Origin: Papio anubis | Taxonomy: Eukaryota > Chordata > Mammalia > Primates > Cercopithecidae | Assembly (NCBI RefSeq): GCF_008728515.1 | Contig: NC_044981.1 | Coordinates: 94,830,426 to 94,894,425 of the forward strand | Length of the DNA stretch: 64,000 nucleotides | Direction of reading: 5' to 3' | Part shown: one piece after another, positions 33,514-47,479 of the stretch | Layout: every line of letters starts with the position of its first letter | Numbering within the stretch: the stretch's first letter is position 1 | Made by a program: the position numbers and the translations under genes | The notes under the pieces: model-generated | What the model was told of the DNA's origin: nothing | Database searches by the model: none | What the model saw: the letters and a program-made list of their open reading frames with translations, nothing else

Positions 33514-33744
33514 TCCAAAGATGCTGAGGTGTGGGTTGGTACGGCATCTCACTTGCCTGAGTCTGAGGGCTGCATTGATTCCCATTTACCTTGTATGTGG
33601 TTAGTTTAGGCATGGGCAAGTGACAATTCTAGCCAATGCTATAGAGGGGAAGTCTGCTGAGAATGTATGAGCAAGGTCTTAAACTAAACTATTTGGAGGA
33701 AAAAAAATCAGTCTGTTTTCTGCTACTGATTGTTGTGTCTATAG

Positions 33745-33958
33745 TGAGCGGTGATTTTGCCCCCACTCTCCATGGGACTTTTGGCAATGACTGAAGAGTG
33801 AAGACACTTTTGCTTTTTGTAACTGTGGGGAGAGTGCTATGGGCATCTACTGGGTAGAAAACAGGGATGCTGCTAAACAGTCCACAATGTACAGGACAGC
33901 CCCCCATAACAATGAATGATTCAGCCCCAAATACCAACTTCCAAAGTTAAGAAACTGC
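33745..33958 (+). mobile_element. MER5A (hAT-Charlie) non-autonomous transposon
   Basis: GATTTTGCCCCCACTCTCC, GGGATGCTGCTAAACAGTCC and AGGACAGCCCCCCATAAC match MER5A. Confidence 0.75.
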
Positions 33959-34605
33959 TGTATGTGATCACTGTTGTATGGCAGATGTGCTATGACTGTG
34001 AAGACAAGGCTGAGGATGACAGAACCAAAGCGCACAAAAAAAATTAGTTCATGGTGACAATGTTGAGGAACCATTGAATTAAACAACCTCTTACATGCCT
34101 ATACCTGGACTCTTTTTTTTTTTTTTTTAGTTGATTTGGCAAGTGAGTTGTTACACAGTTCTTAGTGGATTCCAACTTCCATGGTCACTGTCCTGCTTGG
34201 ACTCTTTTTAGGTGAAAATAAATCTCTTTATTGTTTAAAAACTCCGTTGGCATTTATTTGCAGACAAGAGCATTCTAATTGACATAGAAAAAGAAGGAGT
34301 ACAACAAATTTTGTGGGGCTACAAGCACAGGGTGTCCCAGGGAGGGGAAAAATTAGAATGATACAAATTCTAACTGAAATTCCACTTGCTCTGAGAAGTC
34401 ACCAAAATAACTTTCTGTGTTGTCAAGACAGATGCTCAGCTGAACACTTCCATCACAGTAAGCTATGCTGATTTTATTTGCTCCACTTATCAGGATTTAG
34501 AACAAAACTTTTTTGAAAGTGACTTGAAATCAGGGAACATTGTTAAAGTTTTTATATATTCTTTGAGGAAACCACTCCCAAACTTTTCTGTTCAAAGACG
34601 TTTAG

Positions 34606-34905
<300 letters not shown>

Positions 34906-35038
34906 TGTTTAGTTTTTTATTAAAAATTTTAAAATATACACTTGTTCTTTGTACTAACCAAGAAGCACTGATCTTCAAAGACATTTAAAGTGCTGAAAAG
35001 GAAAAAATGATATAATCTCTTTAAATTTGCAATTTAGG

Positions 35039-35577
<539 letters not shown>

Positions 35578-35607
35578 AATATTGCAACTTAGAAGAAACA
35601 TTTTTGG

Positions 35608-35918
35608 GCCAGGTGCGGTGGCTCATGCCTGTAATCCTAGCACTTTGTTTCTTTAAGAAGAGACAATTACCAAGACAGGTAGATCACGAGGTCAGGAGAT
35701 TGAGACGATCCTGGCTAACACGATGAAACCCCATCTCTACTTAAAAAAATACAAAAAAATTAGCCTGGCATGGTGGGTGCTTGTAGTCCCAGCTACTCAG
35801 GAGGCTGAGGCAGAATTACTTGAACCCGGGAGGCGGAGGTTGTAGTCAGCTGAGATTGCACCACTGCACTTCAGAGCGGTGACAGAACAAGACTCTGTCT
35901 CAAAGAAAAAAAAAAAAT
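35608..35918 (+). mobile_element. Alu carrying a 22-bp foreign patch
   Basis: Sense Alu starting GGGCCAGGTGCGGTGGC. Right after CACTTTG the usual GGAGGCCGAGGC is replaced by a sequence (35648-35669) identical to 37479-37500 in unique DNA. The rest of the Alu is normal. Confidence 0.93.
35648..35669 (+). repeat. 22-bp patch in an Alu, identical to 37479-37500
   Basis: Both copies begin TTTCTTTAAG and end GACAATTA. The flanks differ completely (Alu here, unique sequence there). A 22-bp exact match by chance in this window is negligible. Confidence 0.95.
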
Positions 35919-35932
35919 TTACAATTGAAGTT

Positions 35933-37321
35933 GGAAAATAATTTTTTTAATATACTTTAAGTTCTAGGGTACATGTGCACAACGTGCAGGTTTGTTACAT
36001 ATGTATCCATGTGCCATGTTGGTGTGCTGCACCCATTACCTCGTCATTTACATTAGGTATATCTCCTAATGCAATCCCTCCCCCCTCCCCCAACCCCATG
36101 ACAGGCCCTGGTGTGTGATGTTCCCCTTCCTGTGTCCAAGTGTTCTCATTGTTCAATTCCCACCTACGAGTGAGAACATACAGTGTTTGGTTTTCTGTCC
36201 TTGCAATAGTTTGCTCAGAATGATGGTTTCCAACTTCATCCATGTCCCTGTAAAGGACATGAACTCATCCTTTTTTATGGCTGCATAGTATTCCATGGTG
36301 CATATGTACCACATTTTCTTAATCCAGTCTATCACTGATGGACATTTGGGTTGATTCCAAGTCTTTACTATTGTGAATAGTGCCACAATAAACATACATG
36401 TGCATGTGTCTTTACAGCAGCATGATTTATAATCCTTTGGGTATATACCCAGTAATGGGATGGCTGGGTCAAATGGTATTTCTAGTTCTAGATCCTTGAG
36501 GAACCGCCACACTGTCTTCCACAATGGTTGAACTAGTTTACAGTCCCACCAACAGTGTAAAAGCGTTCCTATTTCTCCACATCCTCTCCAGCACCTGTTG
36601 TTTTCTGACTTTTTAATGATCGCCGTTCTAACTTGTGTGAGATGGTATCTCATTGTGGTTTTGATTTGCATTTCTCTGATGGCCAGTGATGATGAGCATT
36701 TTTTCATGTGTCTGTTGGCTGCTTAAATGTCTTCTTTTGAGAAGTGTCTGTTCATATCCTTTGCCCACTTTTTGATGGGGTTGTTTGATTTTTTTCTTGT
36801 AAATTTGTTTAAGTTCTTTGTAGATTCTGGATATTAGCCCTTTTTCAGATGGGTAGATTGCAAAACTTTTCTCCCATTCTGTAGGTTGCCTGTTCACTCT
36901 GATGGTAGTTTCTTTTGCTGTGCAGAAGCTTTTTAGTTTAATTAGATCCCATTTGTCAATTTTGGCTTTTGTTGCCATTGCTTTTGGTGTTTTAGACATG
37001 AAGTCCTTGCCCATGCCTATGTCCCGAATGGTATTACCTAGGTTTTCTTCTAGGGTTTTTATGGTTTTAGTTCTAACATTTAAGTCTTTAATCCATCTTG
37101 AATTAATTTTTGTGTAAGATGTAAGGAAGGGATCCAGTTTCAGCTTTCTACATATGGCTCGCCAGTTTTCCCAGCACCGTTTATTAAACAGGGAATCCTT
37201 TCCCCATTTCTTGTTTTCATCAGGTTTGTCAAAGATCAGATGGTTGTAGATGTGTGGTATTATTTCTAAGGGCTCTGTATACCCTTGGTCTGTATCTCTG
37301 TTTTGGTGGAAAATAATTTTT
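35933..37321 (-). mobile_element. 5'-truncated L1PA-type LINE-1, antisense, with target-site duplications
   Basis: The minus-strand L1 3' end (ORF2 C terminus plus short 3' UTR) starts at the poly(T) near 35,941 and is truncated at about 37,307. Copies of GGAAAATAATTTTT at 35933-35946 and 37308-37321 are the target-site duplication. Residual ORF2 reading frames (36153-36707 and 36628-37014) contain stops between them, so it is dead. The low divergence from modern L1 suggests an L1PA age class. Confidence 0.92.
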
Positions 37322-37747
37322 ATGTGAATTATTAAAACAGTGGGTAAATGGGAATAGATAAAAAAGGAGAAAAAGCTGTTATATTTTTGTTTTTTTCTCC
37401 CTTTTTCTAATGTGATAGGAGGGGGAAATCAAGGCATATTGAGCATAGTGAAAGGTTTAAATGATCTTACAGGAACTATTTCTTTAAGAAGAGACAATTA
37501 GTGACAACACTGGAGGCAAGAAGATCAGGCTCCTATGGCCAGGGCCTTGGATGGGCTAGTTAAAATTTTCCTTAATATGAAAGCCATGATTTAGTCAAGT
37601 TATGATAAAAACAATACTTGAATTTGGTAAGCTAGTGATACCAGTTTTTATCTAGGATTTTATTTTATATAATGCTACCTTTCTCACAAATTGTAAAGCT
37701 AGTAGAAACACATTTAATCTCACTAGCCTTTTAATGCACATTATTAA

Positions 37748-38086
<339 letters not shown>

Positions 38087-38107
38087 TAAATTCTTGATCT
38101 ACCTATG

Positions 38108-38163
38108 TAAAAATCTAACTCAGCAGTAAAAATCTAACTCAGCAGTAAACGTCTAACTCAGCT
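38108..38163. repeat. 19-bp unit repeated about three times
   Basis: TAAAAATCTAACTCAGCAG occurs at 38108-38126 and 38127-38145, then a diverged third copy (TAAACGTCTAACTCAGCT) at 38146-38163. Confidence 0.92.
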
Positions 38164-38199
38164 ACCTGAAATGTTACCATAGTTAATGACAGTTACATG

Positions 38200-38314
38200 C
38201 ACACATTTTATTTAGTCCTATTAACAAGCCTATTAAGGAGGTACTATTATGATTCTCTTTTTATGGACAAGAAAACTTAGGCTGAGAGAGGTTAAATAAC
38301 ATGCCCAAGTCCAC
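38200..38314 (-). mobile_element. MIR SINE fragment (antisense)
   Basis: AGGAGGTACTATTATGATTC and GCTGAGAGAGGTTAAATAAC are antisense MIR core. It abuts the Tigger1 left end. Confidence 0.7.
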
Positions 38315-38521
38315 ATAGGCATGAGCACACTTTGGAGACATTGTGGGTTCATTTCCACATCACCGTAAGAAAGCAAATATTGCAATAAAGCAAGCCACAC
38401 AATTATTTTTTGGTTTCTCTGTGCACATAAAAGTTATGCTTACAGTATATTGTGGTCTATTAAGTATGGAATAGCATTATGTCTAAAAAACAATGTGTAT
38501 ACCTCAAACAAAAAATACTTT

Positions 38522-39193
<672 letters not shown>

Positions 39194-39513
39194 TGAGACT
39201 TCAGTGGGTCCTAACTTTTTTGCTGGTGGAGAGTCTTGCCTTGATGTTAATGGCTGCTGCCTGATCAGGGTAGTGATTGCTGAAGGTTGGGGTGGCTGTG
39301 GTAATTTTTAAAAACTAAGACAACTTATGATTTGCTTTATTCATAGTATACTTACTGCAGTGTTCTGATTTGAAAGGTATGTGTTTATTATTACACATTT
39401 GTGGGTACAGCGAATTTGTTAATTATGTGGTTAAATATTTTCTATTCTTACTGGTCGTTTTGTCTGCTTTTTTCTATCAGTTACTATGAGAGGTGTGTTA
39501 AAATCTCTCTAAA

Positions 39514-39612
39514 AAAAGAAAGGAAGGAAGGAAAGAAGGAAGGAAGAAAGAAAAAGAAAGAAAGAAAGGAAGGAAGGAAGGAAGGAAGAAAGGAGGGAGG
39601 GAGGGAGGGAGA
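39514..39612. repeat. GGAA/GAAA purine microsatellite inside Tigger1
   Basis: Irregular GGAA, GAAA and GGGA units on the plus strand, all purine over about 100 bp. Confidence 0.93.
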
Positions 39613-39877
39613 CAACCATGAAGTTTGCTGCATCAGTGGACTCTTCCTTTCACAAAACATTTTTCTGTAGCATGCTATGCTGTTTGATAGCATTTTACTC
39701 AGTAGAACTGCTTTCAAAATTGTAGTCAGTCCTCTCAGGCCTTGCCAATACTTTATCAACTAAGTTTATGGAGTATTGTAATTCCTTTGTTGTCATTTAA
39801 ACAATGTTCACAGCATCTTCACCAGGAATAGATTCCGTCTCAAGAAACCACTTTCTTTGAGCATTTATAAGAGGTAA

Positions 39878-40396
<519 letters not shown>

Positions 40397-40427
40397 TGAG
40401 TTACAATTTTTTTTTTAACACTTTAAC

Positions 40428-40755
<328 letters not shown>

Positions 40756-41924
40756 TGATGAATCCTTTCCAGAAGATTTTCAATTTACACTGCCAAGATC
40801 CATCAGAGGAATCACTATTTATGGCAGCTACAGCCTTAAGAAATACAGTTATTAAATAATAAGACTTGAAAGTAAAAATTAACTGTGTGATCCATGGGCT
40901 GCAAAATAGATGTTGTATTAGCAGGTATGAAAACAACATTAATCTCCTAATACATCTTCATCAGAGCTCTTGGGTGACCAGGTACATTGTCACAATGAGC
41001 AGTAATATTTTGAAACAAATCTTTTTTTTTTTAAGCAGTAGGTCTCAACATGGGCATAAAATATTCAGTAAACTATGCTGTAAATAAATGTGCAGTCATC
41101 CAAGCTTTGTTGTTTCATTTATAGAGCACAGGCAGAGTAGATTTAGCTAATTCTTAAGGGCCCTAGGATTTTCAGAATGGTCAGTGAGCATTGGCTTCCA
41201 CCCAAAGTTAGCTGCATTAACCCCTAACAAGGGAGTCAGCCTGTCCTTTAAAGTTTGAAGCCAGGCATTGATTTCTCTCTAGCTATGAATATCCTAGATG
41301 GCATCTTCTTCCAATAGAAGGCTGTTTCACCTACATAGAAAATCTATCGTTGAGTATAGCTACCTTCATCAGCAATCTTAGGTAGATCTTCTGGATAGCT
41401 TCCTGCAGCTTCTACATCAGCACTTACTGCTTCACCTTGCACTTTTATGTTTTGGAGGCCACGTCTTTCCTTAAATCTCATGAGCCAACCTCTGCTAGCT
41501 TCAAACTTTTCTTCTGCAGCTTTCTCACCTCTCTACCCTTCACAGAATTAAAGAGAGTTAGGGCTTTGCTCTGGAGTAAGCTTTGGTTTAAGGGCATATT
41601 GTGGCTAGTATGATTTTCTATTCAGACCACTCAAACTTTCTCTGCATCAGTAATAAGGCTGTTCTGCTTTCCTATCATTTGTATGGTCACAGGAACAATA
41701 CTTTTAGTTTTCTTCAAGAACTTTTCCTTTGCATTCACAACTTGGCTAATGGTTTGGTGTAGGAGGCCAAGCTTTGGGCCTGTCTTGGCTTTCCACATGC
41801 CTTCCTCACTAAGCTTACCATTTCTAGCTTTTCATATAAAATGAGAGACTTGCAACTCTTCTTTTCATTTGAACACTTTCACTTTTCACCCTACACTTAA
41901 GAGGCCATTGTAGGGTGTAGCTGA

Positions 41925-42228
<304 letters not shown>

Positions 42229-42535
42229 TTGACCTAATTTCAACATTGTTGTGTCTCAGGGAATAGGGAGGCCAGAGGAGAGAGGAAGTGATGGGGACTG
42301 CCAATTTGTAGAGCAGTCAGAACACACACATTTATCGATTGTGTTTGCTGACTTATATGAATATGGTTCACGGAGCCCTCAAACAATTACAACAATAACA
42401 CCACAGATTACTGATCGCAGATCACCATAACAGATAAATGGCACCAACAGATGTACTCAACGCAGAGTTGCCACACACTTTCCATAGTAAACAGCACAAT
42501 ATCTCTGAAGCACAATAAAATGAAGTGTGGCTGTA

Positions 42536-43551
42536 GAATGCTGGAGCCAGGAAGTAATTCCAGACTGTGTGCCTAGACTGTGTATGTCTTCTATATTATA
42601 CTGATAGTGCCAAGAAGGAACAAAGCGGGTATGTGTCAACGTTGAACATATTAAGGACCAGCAAATAGCACACTTCCACAGGCCTTCCTACTGTGCTGAG
42701 CTACTAATAGGTCCTCAATAGATATTTATCGGTTAAGTTTAAAAAATTTTTTCCGTTGCAGAATGGTGGGCAGAACGCTGAGCTGAGTATCAGACCCAGA
42801 TGCTAACAAGGGCTCCTCTATTAACCAACTGTGTGGCTTTGGATAAGTTACTTATCTGAGGCTCATTTAAAAAATTAGAATAATAATAACTGCTAGGCCT
42901 ACTTCTTAATATTGGGATTATGTATGGAATTCTTCAGAAAATGTGATTTCTTAAAAAACAAATGAAAAGCTTTACAGACTCAAATTCTAAGTTCAAAGAG
43001 GCCCACTAGACAGGGTACCACACTTCTGAAAAAACAGCTCAACCTCTTAATCACAGACTGTAAACCTAATTCCATATCCAAGTAAAAGTCTGGCTAATAA
43101 CTCAGGAATCTTTAATTTGCTCTTACTTCCCTGAACTTATTTTCCGGACTTTTTCATCTGACTCCATCATCCCTCCACCCAAACTAATCAGTTTCCCTTC
43201 CAAAGTCATTTTCAGGAGCTGAAGTGAAAAAGTGTGCCTCCCACAGGTTAGACTCTCAGGGGCATTCTGTTCAAAGAACATAGGAAGAAACACTTTGTCC
43301 TTTTACTGTTACCTCAGGCCTCACAGGTCTTTTCAAAGCCAGAAGCTAAAGTGGCTTAAGAGAAAGCTAGAAGTATTGGGGTGGTAGTATTCCCACTTTA
43401 GGGTGAGATTGTGAGGATGTACCTGTTTTATGATTCTAATTCGTTTGATTGGCAGTCCTTGAACTAAATTAAAAACAAATAAAAGTTCATATGATTTAAA
43501 CTCATGATACTTCTTTGTGAAAAGGGAAAACGGGACATGTCGTTAGCCCCA
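42536..43551. other. Intergenic unique DNA between Tigger1 and the MST LTR
   Basis: Contains one MIR fragment (42,775-42,910). Nothing else recognised. Confidence 0.6.
42775..42910 (+). mobile_element. MIR SINE fragment (sense)
   Basis: AACTGTGTGGCTTTGGATAA and AATAATAACTGCTAGGCCTA mark the core of a MIR. Confidence 0.7.
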
Positions 43552-43667
43552 GCATATTTTTTGTGATGGGGCTTTTACTATGCTGCCCAGGCTGGCCTCA
43601 AACTCCTGGATTCAAACTATCCTTCCCTGTAGGTGGAATTACACATGCATGCTACCATGCTTGGCTA
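43552..43667 (-). mobile_element. Alu monomer (old)
   Basis: Single antisense arm (CTATGCTGCCCAGGCTGGCC through GCTACCATGCTTGGC), diverged. Confidence 0.8.
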
Positions 43668-43924
43668 TGGGCTTGTTTTTAATTGTTGGACGGTCTGGGT
43701 GCCCCTTTCACTTTATTCTTTTTTTCCTCTCTTACTTTTTTTCTCTCTCACTTGTTAAGTCTTTGTCGTCTTTGAGTGCTCTTCCAAAAGACTGAAATTG
43801 CAGGTCACATTTATACCTAAAAGATCTTCCTGCCTAGGCAAAGAGAAAATAATACTAAATTCCATAGAAAGCAGGTAATTTGTCCACAGGACACAGAGCT
43901 GATCACTGTGGAAAATCCCTGCAA

Positions 43925-44165
43925 TCACACCTTCCATTCTCTCTCCCTCTTTCTCTCCTTTGCCCTTGCTCTCTCCATGTGACGTGTCTGCTCCCCCTTC
44001 ACCCTCCACCATGATTGTAAGATTCCTGAGGCCTCCCTAGAAGCTGAGCAGATGCCAGCACCATGCTTCCTGTAAAGACTGAAGAACTGTGAGTCAACTA
44101 TACTTCTTTCCTTTATAAATTACCCGGTCTCAGGTATTTCTTTATAGCAATGCAAGAACAATACC
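43925..44165 (+). mobile_element. MST-type MaLR LTR, 3' half
   Basis: CACCATGATTGTAAGATTCC, AGAAGCTGAGCAGATGCC, GAACTGTGAGTCAACTA and CCGGTCTCAGGTATTTC mark the 3' half of an MST LTR. Confidence 0.75.
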
Positions 44166-44399
44166 TTATTCTTTTCCCATTCATCCAAACAACTGGAAAT
44201 TAAGCTTCCTGAGGCCAGAGGCCTTGCGGCGTTTAGGACATAGTGAGCGCTCAACAGACACATGTTAAATGAAAGAACCAATACTTTACTGTGCGCTGCT
44301 GTGTGCCCGGTATCGCTCTAGGAGCTGAGTAGAGAGGTAACGACTACACTGCGCTTCCTTTGGAGAGAGACACTGGAGAACTAAAACCGACCCCAGCGC

Positions 44400-45420
44400 T
44401 AAGCGATTTGCCTAATAGAGGGAACGCCGGCTGAGACCAGCGCAAGGCGGGCGCTGGGTGGCGTGCGCGACTGCAAAGTCTGGCGTGCCCAGGTTCTGCT
44501 CCTTGGGCTCCTGCTGCGTGAGCCGCTCTGCAGATCCAGCAAAAGACCCGAGAGCGGCCAGATGATTGAACGCCAGATGATTCCTCCCTGAGGATGTGCC
44601 CCGGGCGTTCTGCCCTGGCTCCCAGCCGCCTCCCGGTGCTCCCGGGTTAGGCCTCACACACCTGTCGACCGCGTCGGCCCAGCTGCGGCCCAGGCCTGTG
44701 GGACTTCGGGGAGAGAGGCGGCCCCGGCCGCAGGCTGGGAACCAGAAATGCAGCAGGGCCTCAAAAAGAAACAAAATTCTTTCCCTCGGGGTTGCTGCTG
44801 CTGCACAACCTCGCCCAGCCCGCTCTGCGGATCGAGAGTAGATTCGGGTTGGAAGCCGGAGGTAGTGCATAGAGGGCAGCTTCAAAAGCCGAGGCTGCGC
44901 TGCTCGGCGCAGGGCGTCTTCCCTCGCGTGCCCGTACAGGGTGCCGAAGGAACCTCCGCAAGCTACTTTCATCTCGGTGGGCCGGGGCAGGGTCGAATCG
45001 CAGCTGTGGGGGCTTCTCTCCAAGCTTCGATTTGAGCTGGATGGAGACAGAAGAGCCTGAGGTGCCCAGAGGCCAGTCTCACAGAGTGGGGGGCGGGTGG
45101 GGTGGGATCAGAAAAGGCTTGAAATTCCTCCCGTACCTTAAACCTAAACAGCTGCGAGAGCCCCAGAGGAGGAAGCTCAGCTGCCGCGGAGAAGCTGGAG
45201 GAGGGCTGGGGCGGGGAGGAGTAGCCCCAGCAGCAACAGCAGCCAGCCCTGGGGTGTCCTCTCCCAGTGGTGTCCAGGGCCAGTCTTTGCCAGCCTGCCC
45301 GTCCTCGGACGCCTCGGGAACGTACACACACCCTTTTGCTTAAGCAAGGCGCTCTGAAGCCGAATTACGTCTGCCTGGCATCCCCAAACACGAACGGCCC
45401 TGCCATGGCTGTGGGCAAAT
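44400..45420. promoter_or_regulatory. Intergenic CpG-rich block 1 (CpG-island-like)
   Basis: GC-rich, CpG-dense, repeat-free sequence 22 kb upstream of CCNC and 17 kb upstream of PRDM13. Long open frames exist on both strands (for example 44412-45023 minus), but their predicted proteins are low-complexity Arg/Pro/Gly/Ser-rich and fit no family, as expected where stops are rare. It could be an orphan CpG island, an enhancer or a lncRNA promoter. Confidence 0.6.
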
Positions 45421-45821
45421 TCAGGGGCGGGGGTATGAGGGGGGGACTAGCAGAGAAAGAGTTAATCTCCCAAGAGGAATATACATCAGTACTCTCCTGT
45501 CACTTGCGTTTTATTTAATGGTAATGCCAGACTTCACCAGATATTTCAACTGACCAATTTCAACATTTTCACCTACAGAATTTCCTGAAAGGAAAATAAA
45601 ACCTTCCTAACAAACATATTTTCCTGTTTGTGCTTGATAATATTGTCCACTATGGACACAGGAAACCAGTCAACCGTTTATAATCACAGTCATCATTTTG
45701 TGGTGCTTTTTCTTAGGGTATGAATACTTATATTGACTGCAGGTTTAGTTGAGCTATAATTGTAACTCTTTGACTAAATAGAATTGATTTTACATAATTA
45801 AACCTTTTTAAACAAAAGTAA

Positions 45822-45938
45822 TTGGGCACGATGGCACTCGCAGCCGTCGGGAGGCTGAGGCAGGAGGATCGCTTGAGCCAAGGGGTTTGACTCTCGCCTG
45901 GGCAACACAGGGAGATCCTGTCTTAAAAAAAAAAAAAG
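45822..45938 (+). mobile_element. Alu monomer (FLAM-like)
   Basis: One sense arm with GGGAGGCTGAGGCAGGAGGA and GCCTGGGCAACACAGGGAGA and an A-tail. Confidence 0.82.
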
Positions 45939-46717
45939 GTAAACAGTAAGCATGAGAAAAAGAATCTTTCAGTCTTCCTAGTCTTCCGCAAGGCAGTGAC
46001 TGACGTCCCTCAAACCATCGACTTTGGTACATTTTCTCCAGAGGATCAAAACCTAGGCCTGACTCTGGCATGGAGCCTGGAACAATGCAAATAAATTAGA
46101 CATTATTTTCCTATGTATGACTGTGCCTTTCTTTGTCGTGGTCACCAGGTTCTCCAGACCTTTTGAAAACTACGTAACAGTTACCTTGCAGTGCTCCTGA
46201 AAACACGGGGGAAGTTCATATTTGAGAGGCCTGGGAGGAACTAGGATGATCCTAGTCAGGCACGAGCAGAGCTGCCGCACAGTAAGTGCTTATTGCGTGT
46301 TCATGGAAAGCATGAATGATGCTCACACCAAGAGATCTGCTACCAAACTCTTACAGACGAATGTGAGCGCCAGAATCTCTTTTATTATTATTGATGTCAT
46401 TATCATCAGTAAAAAAGCATTTAATGAAATTATTTTAAAAGGCTTCTTGCCTAGGGAGCCCAATACTAGATTGGTATAGTCACAGCGGGCACCTGCCTTC
46501 CTTCCCCTCCTCGCCTTCCTCCCGCTTCGGAACCCTAAGGCCAGCTCACTGCGCATTGCCCCCGGCAAGTTAGCGGCGCTCCCGGAGGGGTGTGAGGCGG
46601 ATCGGAGGCACCAGGTAGGGTGTAGGGCGCGAGCGCGGGGCGGTGGTGCCCAGCGGGGGCGGGGTGCCCACGGACGCAGCCGCCTAGCTCCGCAGGCTGT
46701 TGCGAGGCAGCTGCTGG

Positions 46718-46737
46718 CGCCCGCCAGGAGGCGCGTG
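46718..46737 (+). promoter_or_regulatory. Candidate CTCF binding site
   Basis: CCGCCAGGAGGCGCG closely fits the CTCF core (CCASYAGRKGGCRC type) on the plus strand, inside the CpG-rich block between a housekeeping gene and a developmental gene. Motif match only; occupancy not known. Confidence 0.5.
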
Positions 46738-46794
46738 GCCACTAGCACTTCAGCGCGCGATTCTCTCTCCTCAGACTGCTTTCTAGGATTTGAT

Positions 46795-46876
46795 ATCCCA
46801 GGGCCACAGCGACAGAAGCCGATCTCTAAGAAGGCATCCCAGGGCCACAGAGACAGAAGCCGATCTCTAAGAAGGC
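46795..46876. repeat. Two-copy 41-bp tandem duplication
   Basis: Units 46795-46835 and 46836-46876 each start ATCCCAGGGCCACAG and end CTCTAAGAAGGC. They differ at one base only (C to A after CCACAG), so the duplication is fairly recent. Confidence 0.9.
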
Positions 46877-47479
46877 ATAAGCTCGGCCTGAGACGTGGTA
46901 GGGAGACAGTGCAGGGAAGAGGTGAACTTCCAGCGCAGAATGGGGGCTCCGCGGGGCCCCGGAATTGAGGAGACAGGAGCGAGGCTTCCCTTTCCGTCCT
47001 CGCAGGAAAACAGCCTGACCTGCTGGCACGTCCACCCCCAAGAGGAGAGGGACCCCGGCGCGGCGTCCTTACCATCCCCATCCCCCACTCCCCCCCTCCC
47101 CCCGCCAGCAAGCCAGGGCTCTTTTCTTTCCCTGAGTGCCTGGCACAGGGGGAGAGGCCAGGCCTCGAGCTTTTTCTGCACGTGAGCTCGGTGGTCCAGC
47201 AGAGTCTTCTGGCTCCCGGGAAAGCAGCCTGGCGCCGCCCCAGCACCCAGTCCCCAGATTAGGGATTGGGACGTCAGTCATCGCCTCCAGGGTACTGACC
47301 TGGGATGGGGCCGCAGGTATCCCAAGCGCTCCTCTGTCCGTGCTTCCTCAGCGTCTGCGTTTCCACAGATGCCCGAGGTCAGACAGTTTCGCAAGGGGGC
47401 TGAAGAACCAAATGGGGAAACTGATGGAGTCTCACAAGTTTATTCCTTTCCCACGTCTGTGTTTGTCTAAGGGTGCTTT

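Larger units (their letters stand above)
46480..47330. promoter_or_regulatory. Intergenic CpG-rich block 2 with a CTCF-like site and a tandem duplication
   Basis: A second CpG-dense block 1 kb to the right of block 1. It contains CCGCCAGGAGGCGCG at 46721-46735, close to the CTCF core, and two 41-bp tandem copies at 46795-46876. Long minus-strand open frames (46323-47246) encode low-complexity sequence and run into AT-rich DNA, so I do not call a gene. Confidence 0.6.

Noticed and set aside
33231..33619. His/Tyr/Thr-rich and Val/Cys-rich frames on both strands
   Set aside because: Products of a TG/CA microsatellite at an Alu tail.
36153..37014. Reverse-transcriptase-like reading frames
   Set aside because: They are pieces of a truncated L1 ORF2 with stops and frameshifts, already covered by the L1 feature.
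44412..45023. Minus-strand open frame (203 codons) in CpG-rich block 1
   Set aside because: Same reasoning: biased composition, overlapping open frames on the other strand, no family match, no splice or translation-start support.
46323..47246. Long minus-strand open frame (307 codons) in CpG-rich block 2
   Set aside because: It follows from scarce stop codons in GC-rich DNA. The translation is low-complexity Arg/Pro/Gly/Ser, resembles no family, spans the tandem duplication and runs into AT-rich sequence.
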